Shown piece after piece: positions 13,001 through 23,355 of a stretch of DNA of 64,000 nucleotides. Each line of letters starts with the position of its first letter. The first letter of the stretch is position 1. The position numbers and the translations under genes were made by a program. The notes below the pieces were generated by a model. The model was not told the origin of the DNA, made no database searches, and worked only from the letters and a program-made list of their open reading frames with translations. The DNA comes from Anagrus nilaparvatae (lineage: Eukaryota > Arthropoda > Insecta > Hymenoptera > Mymaridae): NCBI GenBank assembly GCA_022575985.1, contig JAKSXM010000288.1, positions 3,499,501-3,563,500 of the forward strand. Direction: 5' to 3'.

Positions 13001-16000
13001 TTAATAATGGTTAATAATTTCTCAACAAGAAACCAACTAAATAATCATCGATCAAAAAAAAATTAAAGACTGTCCCTTGTACGTGTCCTTAAACTTTGAC
13101 AAAGACTTTTTTCTACAAAAAGGCTTATCAATTTTTTTATTGACTCAGTGAGCAAATAAATGTGTTTTTAAATATTTTATTTGATTGCATCTGATATTTT
13201 CCTATCTTTTGGACAGATGGTGCATTGTGTTTATTTCTGATGCAGCTTGAAATTACTAAGATTCTTAGTATTCAACGAATTTTTCAGTCCATTACTAGTA
13301 CTTATTTATTTTTTTTGGGAATACATAGTAATTTATCTGTCAGTGTATAGAATTATTGAAAATTATTTTTGAAGAGCATGTGCAATAATTACACGACAGT
13401 ATGGCCTTTCTTAAATTAAAGTACAAAAAGTACACTGTATTCATCATTTTTTAACTAGCAGTACTGTAAGTTGTTAAATTATTCCAATTTCATTAGCTAA
13501 TTAAATTAAATAATTAAAACCAACCATATTACTAACACTTAAAAAAAAAACAAAAGATTTCTTTATTGCAATATTAATTTTCCAAGGATTTTTACATTAT
13601 CACCAAATCCATACGTAAATAAGATTAGTTACACTCATTAAAAACAGCATAAAAATTAATAATTTTTTACAATAGCCATATTGTAATAAATTGTTTTTTA
13701 AAGAGTAAAAAATGAAGACAATAAAGTAATTATCAGAAAAAAAATATATATTTTACCCTACATTTTTTGTCCTTGTGTTGATATTAAAGTTGTAAGAGTT
13801 CTTTTAAAAGGTTACGATATACCGCAAGGATAATTTGTAAGTTATTTAAGATAATATCTTAATTTGGGGAATTTTTTTTTAAAACTCGAATAACTTTATG
13901 TTATCAGATTTAGTTTTTTAAAACTAATTTTAAGATTTTGAGTATGTAAATTTTTATTTTAGGTTATGAGGTAGTTTGGGATGATTTTAGTATTTTTAGT
14001 ATTTATTTTGGATTTGAGTTTGCTGCGTTATGGGTGTAATATGCCAATTTTTTTCAGGTCCTTTAATTTTTTTCGTTATTTTTTTTTCTATCAAATTGGT
14101 TCAGTTATCTATTAAATTTTGGTTGAGAAGCAGCATAAGCGTACTCCATTTATTATTAGCCCGAAAATACCTTTGATATGTATATTTTATTTTATTTTAA
14201 AGACGTTGCAAATTGATATTCAGAATAAAATCATTTGGTATCAAAAATTAAAAAAAAAAAAATTTAAAGTACATATTTACTGTGATTTTTGGATATACTG
14301 AGTCCGAATTTGGCATAAAAATTTCAGTATTCAAAATGCCGGCCTAAAAATAGTTAATTTTTGAGAAAGTAAGACGAATTTTCGTAATAAAAAAAAACAA
14401 TTAGTTTTAAGAGAATATCAGGGGATTTTTAGGTAATTTGAGTTTGAATCTAGTCTCCAAAATACACATTGGTGGCCTCGGAATAGGACAATGCCCCAAT
14501 TATTGGAAAAATAAGCCGAATTTTTAATCTAAACGAAAATTACTTTTAAAAGATTATTGATGAGGGCTTTCGGATATACTAAAATAGAACTTAACATACA
14601 AATTCAAAAATAGGCCAATTTTAGAAAAAAAATGCTAAACATATTTCCATTCGCAAAAAAATTACTTTTCAAAGTTTACTCAGAGGCTCGCTCAGAGGTT
14701 TTTAAGTAACTTTAATTGGAAATTTTCTGAATTTTGGAAAGTTATGAAAAAGATCTTTTCAGTACTTTTCAGTACAAAGTATTTTTAGGGTAACTTAAAG
14801 AAGGCTGAAATTAAAGACTCTATCCGGTTCAAAGGACCAAATGATTTAAAAATAAAAGTTTCATCAGAATAATTAAATAAAAATTCATTAAACAGTTACT
14901 GAAGATAAAAAATACCCTAAGATCCGACTCGAAGGACCAAATGCTAATATTAAAAGTATTCAATAGTAATTAATGAAAAACATAAAATTAGGCATAGAAA
15001 ATCATAATTTTCTATACTCAATGCAATGTCCTTATTGAATTTACAACACGACAGAGCCAAAAAAAAATAATATATCGATTAAGTAACTTATAGAATTTGA
15101 GCAAACATAAAACTTCACATGACACACATACAATACTCTCCATTATATCCATCATACTTTCAGAAAAAAAAAATAAAAAGGAACAAGAAGAAAAAAAAAA
15201 AGAAACTACCACATTTTCAAACATTTATAAAATAAACTGTAGTAATGCAGTCTTAGCGCAGGAGTATTTAATACTTAAAAAGAATATAAGTTTACTCTTT
15301 GGTTAAAAATGTAAAAAAAGAAATTGTATATAAAAAAAAAAATGGACCCAACTTGGCTTCTTTTCGGCTTCTCAGTTTCACTCTTCTTCTCTTTAATAAT
15401 AATAATAACAAAAATAATGTAATAATAATAAGGGTGAAAAGCAAAAAAAGAATAAGATGGCTGTCAACAATAATCATAAAACTCAAATAATAGTAGTAAT
15501 ATAACTGGCGCTCGCTTTTTTTTCCTCTTTCTTTCTCTCCTGGCAATAAAAGAGAAAACCTACTGTTGTCCATACACACATAATTTTTTTTTTTGTTCCT
15601 TGTTTTAAAAAATACAGCCTTAAATATATAACAAACATTGGATAATTTTCTCCCTCATTTTTTTTAACTAACTAACTAAAGGGTATTTATATAATATACA
15701 AAAAGTAAACAAGAATGGACACCACAGTACTACCGCCAACGATGTTGAAACGTCAAAAAAAGACGTCTCGTTTATTACAGTATTATTATCTTCTAATATT
15801 ACAGGGCGCTAAAAAAAATTTTTTTTTGGAGAAAAATTATCATAGACGGACTGAAATTCAAAAATTTAAAAACTGGGCACGTTTTTTTTTTTTGATGCTA
15901 ATTTTTTACGGAGATGCGAAATTTAGGTGGTGTGCTTGTAACACCTGGCATTTTTTATTGAATATTTAAAACTTTGAATCCAGACTAATTAAGAATTAAA

Positions 16001-19000
16001 TAAATATATCAAATTTACCAAAAAAAGAATTTTTAAATATTGTCCTATATAAATAAAATAAAAAAGTAATATGGGAATTGTTTTTACAGGACTTCGCACG
16101 TTAACGATTAATCGGAATTTCACGCTATAGCCGCTAAATATTAAACCATAAACCATTGGCACTTTTTTTTTAAAACAGGTAGGTAACAAAAAAAAAAGAT
16201 ATTTTTTTTTATAATAAAAATATAAATATCTTATTTGGAGGTCTGATGATGTCTATGGAACTACCTACTTCATAATCATCATCATAATCATTTAAAAATG
16301 ACTTTTTTTTACGGACTCTGATTTTTAGGATACATTTTCTCTGTGTGTGTGTGTTTGTTATATTATAAACCATTTACCTCACAGGGAGATTTTGAAATAA
16401 ATAAAAATACAGAGGCGGTTTAAAAAAAAAAAAGTTTATTTAGTAGAAGATTGGAACCCCCGCGGTTTTTTTGTTCTTTTATCTCTTTTTTTGGGGCGAA
16501 TTTTTATTACAAAGGACCGAAAATAATAATATAGATTTATTTAAGGTATATATAACTTTTTGATTACACAAGGTAAATAAAGTTTGTTTTATATTTTTTG
16601 GTGGTATATATTTAATGGTAATAAGAATCGAGTATTATAGGTCGCGTGATCAATTTTTTATAGTTTTCTTTATATACTACTTGCTAGTCTGCGTGTTAGG
16701 TTGATAAGAATAAAAAAGACGAGGACAAAGAAGGAGGTAGTAGTAGGGCCAATCGAAGTTAATAATAATAATTCTTATATAGAGGACTTCCGCGAATATA
16801 TGCGACGTTTGTAAAAACTCTTTGCTCATTCTTCAACTTGCACGAAAATACAATAATTTTAAGTGGTTTATGTATCATGTACTTGAGGTTTTGTTAGATA
16901 GAAGGAGATGGAATGGTTTTATGTACTTTAATGCTTTTTTTGAGGTTAGGTTAGATAAGAAAATTTTATTGAATTGTGTCCAAAATTGATAAAGGGAGAG
17001 GTGGTTGAATCGAAAACTTTGGGACAAAATTTTTTAGAAATATTTATGTATAGAAACATTCGGAAGTGTATAATCTACATATTTTTTGTATTTTAGGCGA
17101 GAAGTCCAAAAATTATCAAAATTTTAGATCTTTTTTTCTAAAAATTTTTTTTTGGATTTTGTTTGTTTTAAATTTATGTAAATAAATGTCTTTATTTATA
17201 ACCTCAAAATAATAGACTATAAGGAAAGGAATTTTTATTAGCTATTGCCCGAATTTGTTAATTTTGATAAAAACTGGTTAATTTACAAACAATTGAAATT
17301 TTTGAATATATAGAATTCTTTAGGTCGGTTCTATGGCCATTTGTGTAGCATTTTTTAATAAACAGAATAAATTCGAATGTCTGATGAGATAAATATTAGG
17401 ATTACTGTTCACAAATGAACGATTTTGAACGTGAAATTAAAAATTTTTTAGAAACAGAATCTGGTAAATCTTCTAATTTAATATCTGATTTATTTAGTAT
17501 GTCAAATATTATTACTTAATTTTTCTTTTCATAAAACTACTTAATTATTAAAATATTACACAGAAACGCCCAAAAAAATTTTATGGTTTTTGTTTTGTGT
17601 TAATCTACCAGGAAACAGGCAAATTAATTTCCTTATTTTTAATAAAAAATTATTTTCCTGTGAAAAGAAACAGTAGCACCAACAGACTGATTGTCAGATT
17701 AAAATCTGTTTTATTTTTACTGAATTAAATAAATTTTTTACATTTTATCTAATTTGGACTAGGCGCCTAAAATATTTTTAGCATTTTTTTAAAACTTTAA
17801 TATGCAATTTAAGAATCCGAAACTAGGATTACAGAATAAGACCAATATTTGCAAAATAATATTTTGTTAAGAGCAAGTTTTATTCAGTATCAAACAACAT
17901 GTGAATCAATTTTTCTTCTACTTGGAGACAAAAGAAGGTGATTTCGTAGTTAGCGACCGTGAACGTGCCGGGTGGACGACCAAGAACTGCAAGCGTTGTT
18001 GAATGAAAACTCTCGCTAGACAGCGAAAAATTATTTTCAAAGCAGGTTTAAGCAACTTTGCGTTTAATATTATTTCAAGGAAATGAAAAATTTTTGAAAA
18101 ATAATAATAGACAAAATTTTGTTTTTGATAGTAAAAATTATTTTGATAAGCTTTCGAATGTCATTTAAAGTTCATCCAAGAAGCCAACGACCGCAATATC
18201 AAAACAAAATATTTATTGTATCAAAGTCATGATAGATTAAAGTAAAAGATATGAAATTTCTGATATATTCTGAACTCGTTAAAATCAGAAAATTATCATC
18301 CAAAATTCGCACTAATTAATCAAAAACAGCTTCAGGGTTGCCACTATTTTTTCAAATTCAAAATCCCTGACTTTCCAGTTTTCCAATGTGGAAACCTTGA
18401 GTTTGGAATCTATTACAGTGTAGAAATTAAATTTTAATAAAATCTAATAAAGTTTTATTAATTTTAAGCCCTAAAATTCTCCCTAAAATCATTAATACCA
18501 GAATACTACTAATTATTATCCTCAAAAACCAAAAATTATTTAAACTCCCAACTTTTTTATCACCACCTAATACTTTTAAAACACGAAACCAATTAAAAAA
18601 ATAAAATAACCAATAAAAAAAAAAAAATTTTTTTTCATACAATCATAATTTATCTTTCTGAATATTTAAACAAAAAATATGTTCATGCAACCAATGTCAA
18701 TAATACAATAAATAAAATTTATTACTATTCCTCCTTACACACACATACTTATTAATTATCCAAGTACACATTAGCATTAAAAATGTACATAAAGGTGTAT
18801 AACACAAAGGTCATTATTGAAATTAAATTAAAAATAAAGAAAAAAAATTGATTATATCAATCAATAACAAATAAATGTAGATAACATTTTTTTTGTACAT
18901 TAATTGTTTACAAATAATTTATTAATTAAATGGGCGTTATTGACTGCGGAATAAAAGATGAAAAAAACGAGATATTAGTTTTGGGTTAGATTTCTTTGTA

Positions 19001-21186
19001 TTGGTGCGAATAAGGACCACCTTAAAAAATTTTAATACATCTCATTTATAAAAAAAAAAACTTGAAAGGTTATTTTTCGGATACCTGGAATATTTACTAC
19101 GCATACCTAAATTTAAGTAGGTATGTAACCCGCTGTTAGTGAGTAATAATATTTGAGTAAATATTTTCGTTTGTTACGATGCTTTGATGTTTATTAAACG
19201 GTAAATTATTATCAAATAAATTAAGCGACATGCGTGAAATATGTGTCAAAAAGTTACTTTTGCTAATTATATTGGGATGGTCGAAATGGCAAGTTGTAAA
19301 TTTTTAGACAAATTTTTAGTCATTCCTGTTACAATCGAAATTTGGCATGAAGTACTACTGAAATGAATCTAATCACCGTGTTTGCAAAAAAATAAACGGA
19401 AAATAAAGATTTTAATTTTTTTCTGGGGAATATTGGGCCTGATATTGGGTCAGTTTTTTTTCTTCGACTTATGAAATTTTGTTGTTGAAAAACTATGAAC
19501 CTGATAACTTAAAAATTGAAAACCTCGAATTTTAAGATTAATTTAGATAAAATTTTAGTCAGAAAACTAAAAAATTTAATGCTTTTAAAACCTATAAATA
19601 ACCCCATAATAAACTAGAACCAAATTAAAAAAAAAACTTTTTCACATTCTCTTCCACATAATTAAACAAAATAAACTAATTAAAACATAAAATAACCTAT
19701 TAAATTAAAATTTTTATTAATAATAAACACACTAACAAAAAAAAAAAAAAGAAACACCTTGACACGTTTATTTAATCGAGCCTCAAAGAAATAAAAAATT
19801 TTTTTAAACATAATCTATTGCTTAATCATTGTTATTTTTTTTTGGGTATTTTAAAGAATTTTTTTTTTATCAAAAAATTTTTGTTTTTATAAGTAATATT
19901 AAAAACGATTTTTTTTTTACCTACTTTTTTTATTTTTAATATCAAAGATAAGGAAAAAAAAGGAGATAATAAAATAAATTATTAATTAAAAATATCGAGA
20001 ATTTCTTTGAAGACACAAAGTAGAACAAAAAAAATTTCTCTTATCACAAATTAGTATTATGAAATTTTTTTTAGTGCCCATTGTGTTTAATTTTAAAAAT
20101 AATGAATCAGAATTTTTACAATTTTTTTTTATTCATAATTTATTGTGATTCATTAAGAAAAATTCAGTTTTTTGAGTTTACTTGGGGTTTAATTTATAAG
20201 AATTTATTTACTAAGAGTTTAGTATTTTATTATGCTGTTACCCACAGGAAAATTTTTTAAAATAAAAATTACTGATAAGAAGTAATAGTTGAGTTAATTA
20301 ATAACAGTGTATATTTACTGTTTTAATCAAAAATGTATATTAGACTGACAGTTAGTTTTTGAAAATTTGGTTTTATTTTTCAGCTGAATTTTTGAATTCG
20401 CATGGGTCTTGAAATGAACTTGTATTTTATTTTATGATATTCAAACCTCGATCAAAAAAACATTTTTAAAAATAAATATTCGCACTTGAATGTACAAAAT
20501 ACCAATTAAGTCATTATGATAATTTTTAGAGATTATAAAGTCATTTTTCTCCCTATTATGTAACTACAGTTACACATTTTTTACAAAAAAATTTTTTTTA
20601 GAGTGTAAAAAATTCTAAAAAGAAAATTAAATCACGTTTGAAAAAAGTCAAAACCGTGAGAAAAAATAAATTAAGTTTCTATTGTCATGTAAAATAAAAT
20701 GCAAAATATTGAATTTCCAAAAAAATTTTTGGTTCTTTTCATTCTTTTAAAAAGGCCAATAGAATAAAGTCTATATTTTTAAAATTTGGTATTGTATTCT
20801 AATAAAACAAATTTTTTGTGTGTGTCTGTTAATTGAAATAAAAAAAACACGTGATTTAGAGGAGAGAATTAATTATCAGTGAAATAAATTTTTTATAAAT
20901 TGATAATCAATTTCACTTTTTTAATCTAAAAAGCTATCGAAAAATTCCAAGAATCTCAATAATGTTTTATAAAAAAATAATCAAAAATTCCACACACACA
21001 CACATACATTTACACTTATAAAGCGTATATAAAAAAAGTACATAAATGCAAACACACTTGAAATAAATAATATGCAAAATAAGTAAAAATAATACCTGAG
21101 AATCTAGCGAGAAAACGTAGCATACCAGCAACCTGAGACGATTCATAAGGAGTTCGAGTTGGTGGTTCACCGGCACTCGGCATCAT
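1045..21186 (-). CDS. spi: Spitz-type TGF-alpha/EGF receptor ligand precursor (8 coding exons)
   Basis: Exons read on the minus strand: 21186-21096, 3836-3738, 3542-3216, 2176-2005, 1930-1869, 1790-1658, 1571-1463, 1158-1045. All have GT/AG borders and matching phases, giving 368 residues. The product is a membrane-bound EGFR ligand that is released by rhomboid protease in the secretory pathway. Visible features are a hydrophobic signal or anchor segment (about 157-172), then ACSSR-x2-PKPR (174-184) as in Drosophila Spitz, and an N-glycosylation sequon NIT (193). One EGF domain has cysteines at 201, 210, 216, 229, 231 and 240. The juxtamembrane MLETASIAGA leads into the transmembrane helix (about 260-283), resembling the ASIASGA rhomboid recognition motif of Spitz. 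A cytoplasmic tail ends in NKRPSL. Odd point: about 155 residues, rich in acidic, basic and Asn/Thr runs, precede the signal segment, so the N-terminal two exons are less certain than the rest. Keren or Gurken are alternative names for the same family. Confidence 0.9.
4362..4411 (-). mobile_element. hAT-like transposon end fragment
   Basis: On the minus strand the sequence begins CAGTGGCAAATCCAGGGGG and continues GC-rich. This closely resembles the CAGTGGCGGATCCAGG type of terminal repeat common in hAT elements of insects. No opposite end or target duplication was found, so this is a remnant only. Confidence 0.4.
8771..8920 (+). repeat. Two dispersed copies of the TTCTCNNAAGTGAAATG motif
   Basis: TTTCTCGCAAATGAAATG near 8771 and GTTCTCACAAGTGAAATG near 8898 lie about 127 bp apart. 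The same core is the hallmark of the tandem array at 11.5 kb. Confidence 0.4.
9003..9147. mobile_element. Partial copy of the GGCCCAAATC palindromic repeat family
   Basis: CTAGAAAAATAAGGAATGGC, CCAAATC and, 70 bp on, the inverted match ATTTGGGACATACTTTATTT mark a degenerate palindromic unit next to the fuller copy. Confidence 0.55.
9147..9606. mobile_element. Palindromic MITE (about 460 bp, full copy)
   Basis: The ends are inverted repeats of about 50 bp. The left end begins AAATAGTATATT, passes CAGAAAAGTAAAGATTGG and reaches CCCAAATCGC. The right end mirrors it through GCGATTTGGGCCATTC to AATATACTATTT. The inside holds more short palindromes (TCGGCTTCGCCTCGG, CGCGCAGCGGCCGGG) and stretches rich in CTGGCC. 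The open frames over it carry no recognisable domain. Related copies lie at 33320-33565 and 59670-59870. Confidence 0.75.
11490..11945 (+). repeat. Degenerate tandem repeat, four units of about 105-155 bp
   Basis: Each unit carries TTTTTC(T/C)CGAAAGTGAAATG, at about 11501, 11605, 11722 and 11877. This is followed by TCAATCTAACACTATAAATACGG-like sequence and a conserved CAGACGTTAAAAA spacer. The third unit has an internal duplication of the ATACTATAAATACGGTC block. Confidence 0.8.
14270..14740. repeat. Degenerate tandem repeat (about 190 bp period)
   Basis: Three diverged blocks share an order of motifs: CGAATTTT, then AAAATTACTTTT, then a G-rich patch and TTTGGATATACT or similar. The identity is low, so this is weakly supported. 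Confidence 0.3.
14820..14945 (+). repeat. Direct repeat pair ATCCG-x4-(A/G)AAGGACCAAATG
   Basis: ATCCGGTTCAAAGGACCAAA and ATCCGACTCGAAGGACCAAA are about 100 bp apart, with similar A-rich sequence between. Confidence 0.5.
21096..21186 (-). CDS. spi: First coding exon of spi, 17 kb upstream of the others
   Basis: It starts with a double ATG after an A-rich leader (AAAAAAATGATG) and encodes MMPSAGEPPTRTPYESSQ and onward, 30 codons plus one base, ending at a GT donor (GTATT). The leftover G joins the GG of the exon at 3836 to make a Gly codon, so the frame runs on. The translated segment is GC-richer than its surroundings, as expected for coding DNA. The minus strand is open a little further upstream but has no ATG there. 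An acceptor-like CAG near 21472 suggests that about 285 bp of 5' UTR lie in the same exon. The link to the exon at 3836 rests only on phase and orientation; a shorter isoform starting at MDWSLNN in exon 3 is possible. Confidence 0.6.
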
Positions 21187-21471
21187 TTTTTTAAGTCTTT
21201 TTATTTTTTTAAATTTTATTAAATTCCAAAACAAACAAACATAAATTTAAAAAAAAAGTTTTTTTTTTAAACAGAAAAACAATTAATTTTCTTTAAAAAA
21301 ATAATTTTCTTCACTTATTTTCTTTTTACAGTTTTCCGGATAATCATTTTTTTGGTTATGTGTGTGTGTGTTTTAATTGTATTTCCTGGTGAACACAATC
21401 TTCCCCGGAGGAGAGGCCGACAAAATAATGTTTTACTTGTTTCGACCTAACCTCCAAGAAGTTCTTTTCTG
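21187..21471 (-). other. spi: Probable 5' UTR part of the first coding exon of spi
   Basis: On the minus strand TTTTTTTGCTTTCAG ends at 21472, a good acceptor. It is followed by GC-richer sequence (CTCTCCTCCGGGGAAG) and then an AT-rich leader up to the ATG at 21186. A CA repeat lies inside. Stop codons occur in this stretch, so it is read as untranslated. Confidence 0.35.
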
Positions 21472-22412
21472 AAAGCAAAAAAATTACAAACATCTAATTA
21501 CTTACTATTTTATTGATTAGAAACCATTTTATTTTTTCTTAAATTTATTTAAGCAAACAGACATACATTCAACATATGCTAGCGCCATTTAAGTTTGTTT
21601 TATTTTTTTAACATTTATCAACAATTAGGTATAATAATAAATGAACAACAAATAGAAAAAAATACAAATTTTTAAAATTGCAAACATTTACATTGGGAAA
21701 ATTGAAAGTCATGTTGGCTTGAGTTCAGTTACTAGAATTAAGATCTCAAAATACTTTTTGGTGAAAATACCAGGTTTCTTAAGAAAAATTCAATTTTTGA
21801 AACTCCAAAATTTTAATAGTATTTCAAAATAAATCAAATTTTCTTTTGTGAATTTTTGCTGAATTTTTGTGAGTTGGTAATATTATGAAAAATGGACTTT
21901 GATGAAATTAACAAATACAAATTGAAAAAAAAAACTTTTTAAAAAGGTTTTAAATTTGAAGTAATTGAGGTTTAAATTTTAATTAATTCATCCAGTTCTT
22001 CCAATTTGGATGCCACTAAATTACTAAAAAATTTTCTTTCTAAAACTGGAATTTTCTAAAACATCTTTGCAAAATTTAAATATAAGAATTTTTAGATATC
22101 TTTTTCTTAGGCTTAAAAATTCTTATTAAAGTTGTAAAATCATGTTTAAAAATCATTTAAAACTAAAGCCACTGTAATTCATAAATTTTTCCAGCTATAT
22201 TCAAGATATTTGAAAGTTCTATTTAGGCTAGTTAGTAATAAACCGAAATAAACTCATTTATTTAACATTATTGAATTTTTTAAAAATCTTATTTCAAACA
22301 ATTATAAATTATTATGATTTTTAATGTTATACCAAGCATATTAAATTTAAAAAAACTAATTAATATTAATTCAAACATTTTAGCTACTATATTTTATAAT
22401 TTTATGCTTTAT

Positions 22413-22457
22413 AATTTTGTTAGAATACTGCAATTATTGCAGTATTCTAACAAAATT
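22413..22457. repeat. 45-bp near-perfect palindrome
   Basis: Two 22-base arms (AATTTTGTTAGAATACTGCAAT and its complement) flank a single T. It would form a long hairpin in either strand. No gene or terminal repeat explains it. Confidence 0.85.
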
Positions 22458-23287
22458 TTTTAAAGAATTTAATGTTAATCCACCAAAAATGAATTTAAGT
22501 TACATAAAAATGAAAAACAATTGGTTTTTTTTACTAAAAGATAATCAAAAATAAATTTTTCTATAAGTGAAGTGAATAAAACATGAGTTAACTCTGTTTT
22601 TAACTGGATTTACAACTTTAAAATGAAATTTCTCGAGCAAAGATTAAAAATTCATTTTGAAACTTTTGGATAAGTTTTTAAATATACTGTACATTCACAT
22701 AATCTAAAAAATAATTTTAAATTTTATTGAAAAACCAAATTTACATTGAATTTTTAGTGATTTAGCGGTATTGCAGCTAGGGCGAGAACAAAATACAGGT
22801 AAAAATTAGTTAAAACTTTTAATTTTTTAAATAATCTACTTTTTCTTCTTCAATAATTATAACAGAAAATTTCTTGATAGACTGAACACTTTTTTGCAAC
22901 AAGAAAATTAAAATTTCATCATTTTTAAGTTTAAAAAAATTGAGATTTTTAAGTTTTAAAATTTTGGAGCATGTTAATTTAAGGCCTTGTATGATCACAA
23001 AAATATTTTAAGGAACCTTCATGACTCAAAAAACCCTTTTTACTTTGTAAAAAAAGTATATTTTTTAGCAGTAGAGTTAACATGAAACTCCCATATACAA
23101 ATGTTAAAAGCACAAAATACCAAGTAATATTTTCTGGTCTATAAAATAAGATTAAAATATATCCATTTTAAATTACTTGATATACAACAAACAAAAATAA
23201 AACTTTAATCATTTAGCATTAATAATAATTGAGAACAATAATTTATTTATTATCAGCAACAACACACACAGACAACAAATTACTCAC

Positions 23288-23355
23288 CTATAATATAACC
23301 TCACGTTCATCAGCACTCGGTGGCGCTAGCATCACACAATGTTTAACAATCATTA
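23288..23355 (-). other. Candidate alternative leader exon of spi
   Basis: On the minus strand a GC-richer block ends in a strong donor, TATTATAG|GTGAGTAA. A short reading frame starting ATGATTGTTAAACAT and including MLAPPSADEREVIL stops exactly at this border, so it would be an upstream ORF in a leader. The block CCGAGTGC(T/C)G(A/G)TGAAC is also present at the start of the first coding exon. Confidence 0.35.

Larger units (their letters stand above)
3837..21095 (-). other. spi: Long intron of spi (about 17.3 kb)
   Basis: It lies between the donor at 21095 and the acceptor at 3837. Apart from the repeats listed separately (4362-4411, 8771-8920, 9003-9606, 11490-11945, 14270-14740) it is AT-rich DNA with long A and T runs and no supportable coding exon. 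GC-richer patches near 16700-16850, with a minus-strand TATATAAG, and near 17940-18050 are candidates for regulatory DNA or internal promoters, but no motif decides this. Confidence 0.6.

Noticed and set aside
15018..15969. Cluster of short open frames on both strands
   Set aside because: Homopolymer-rich Lys/Phe/Asn translations with no family motif inside the long spi intron.
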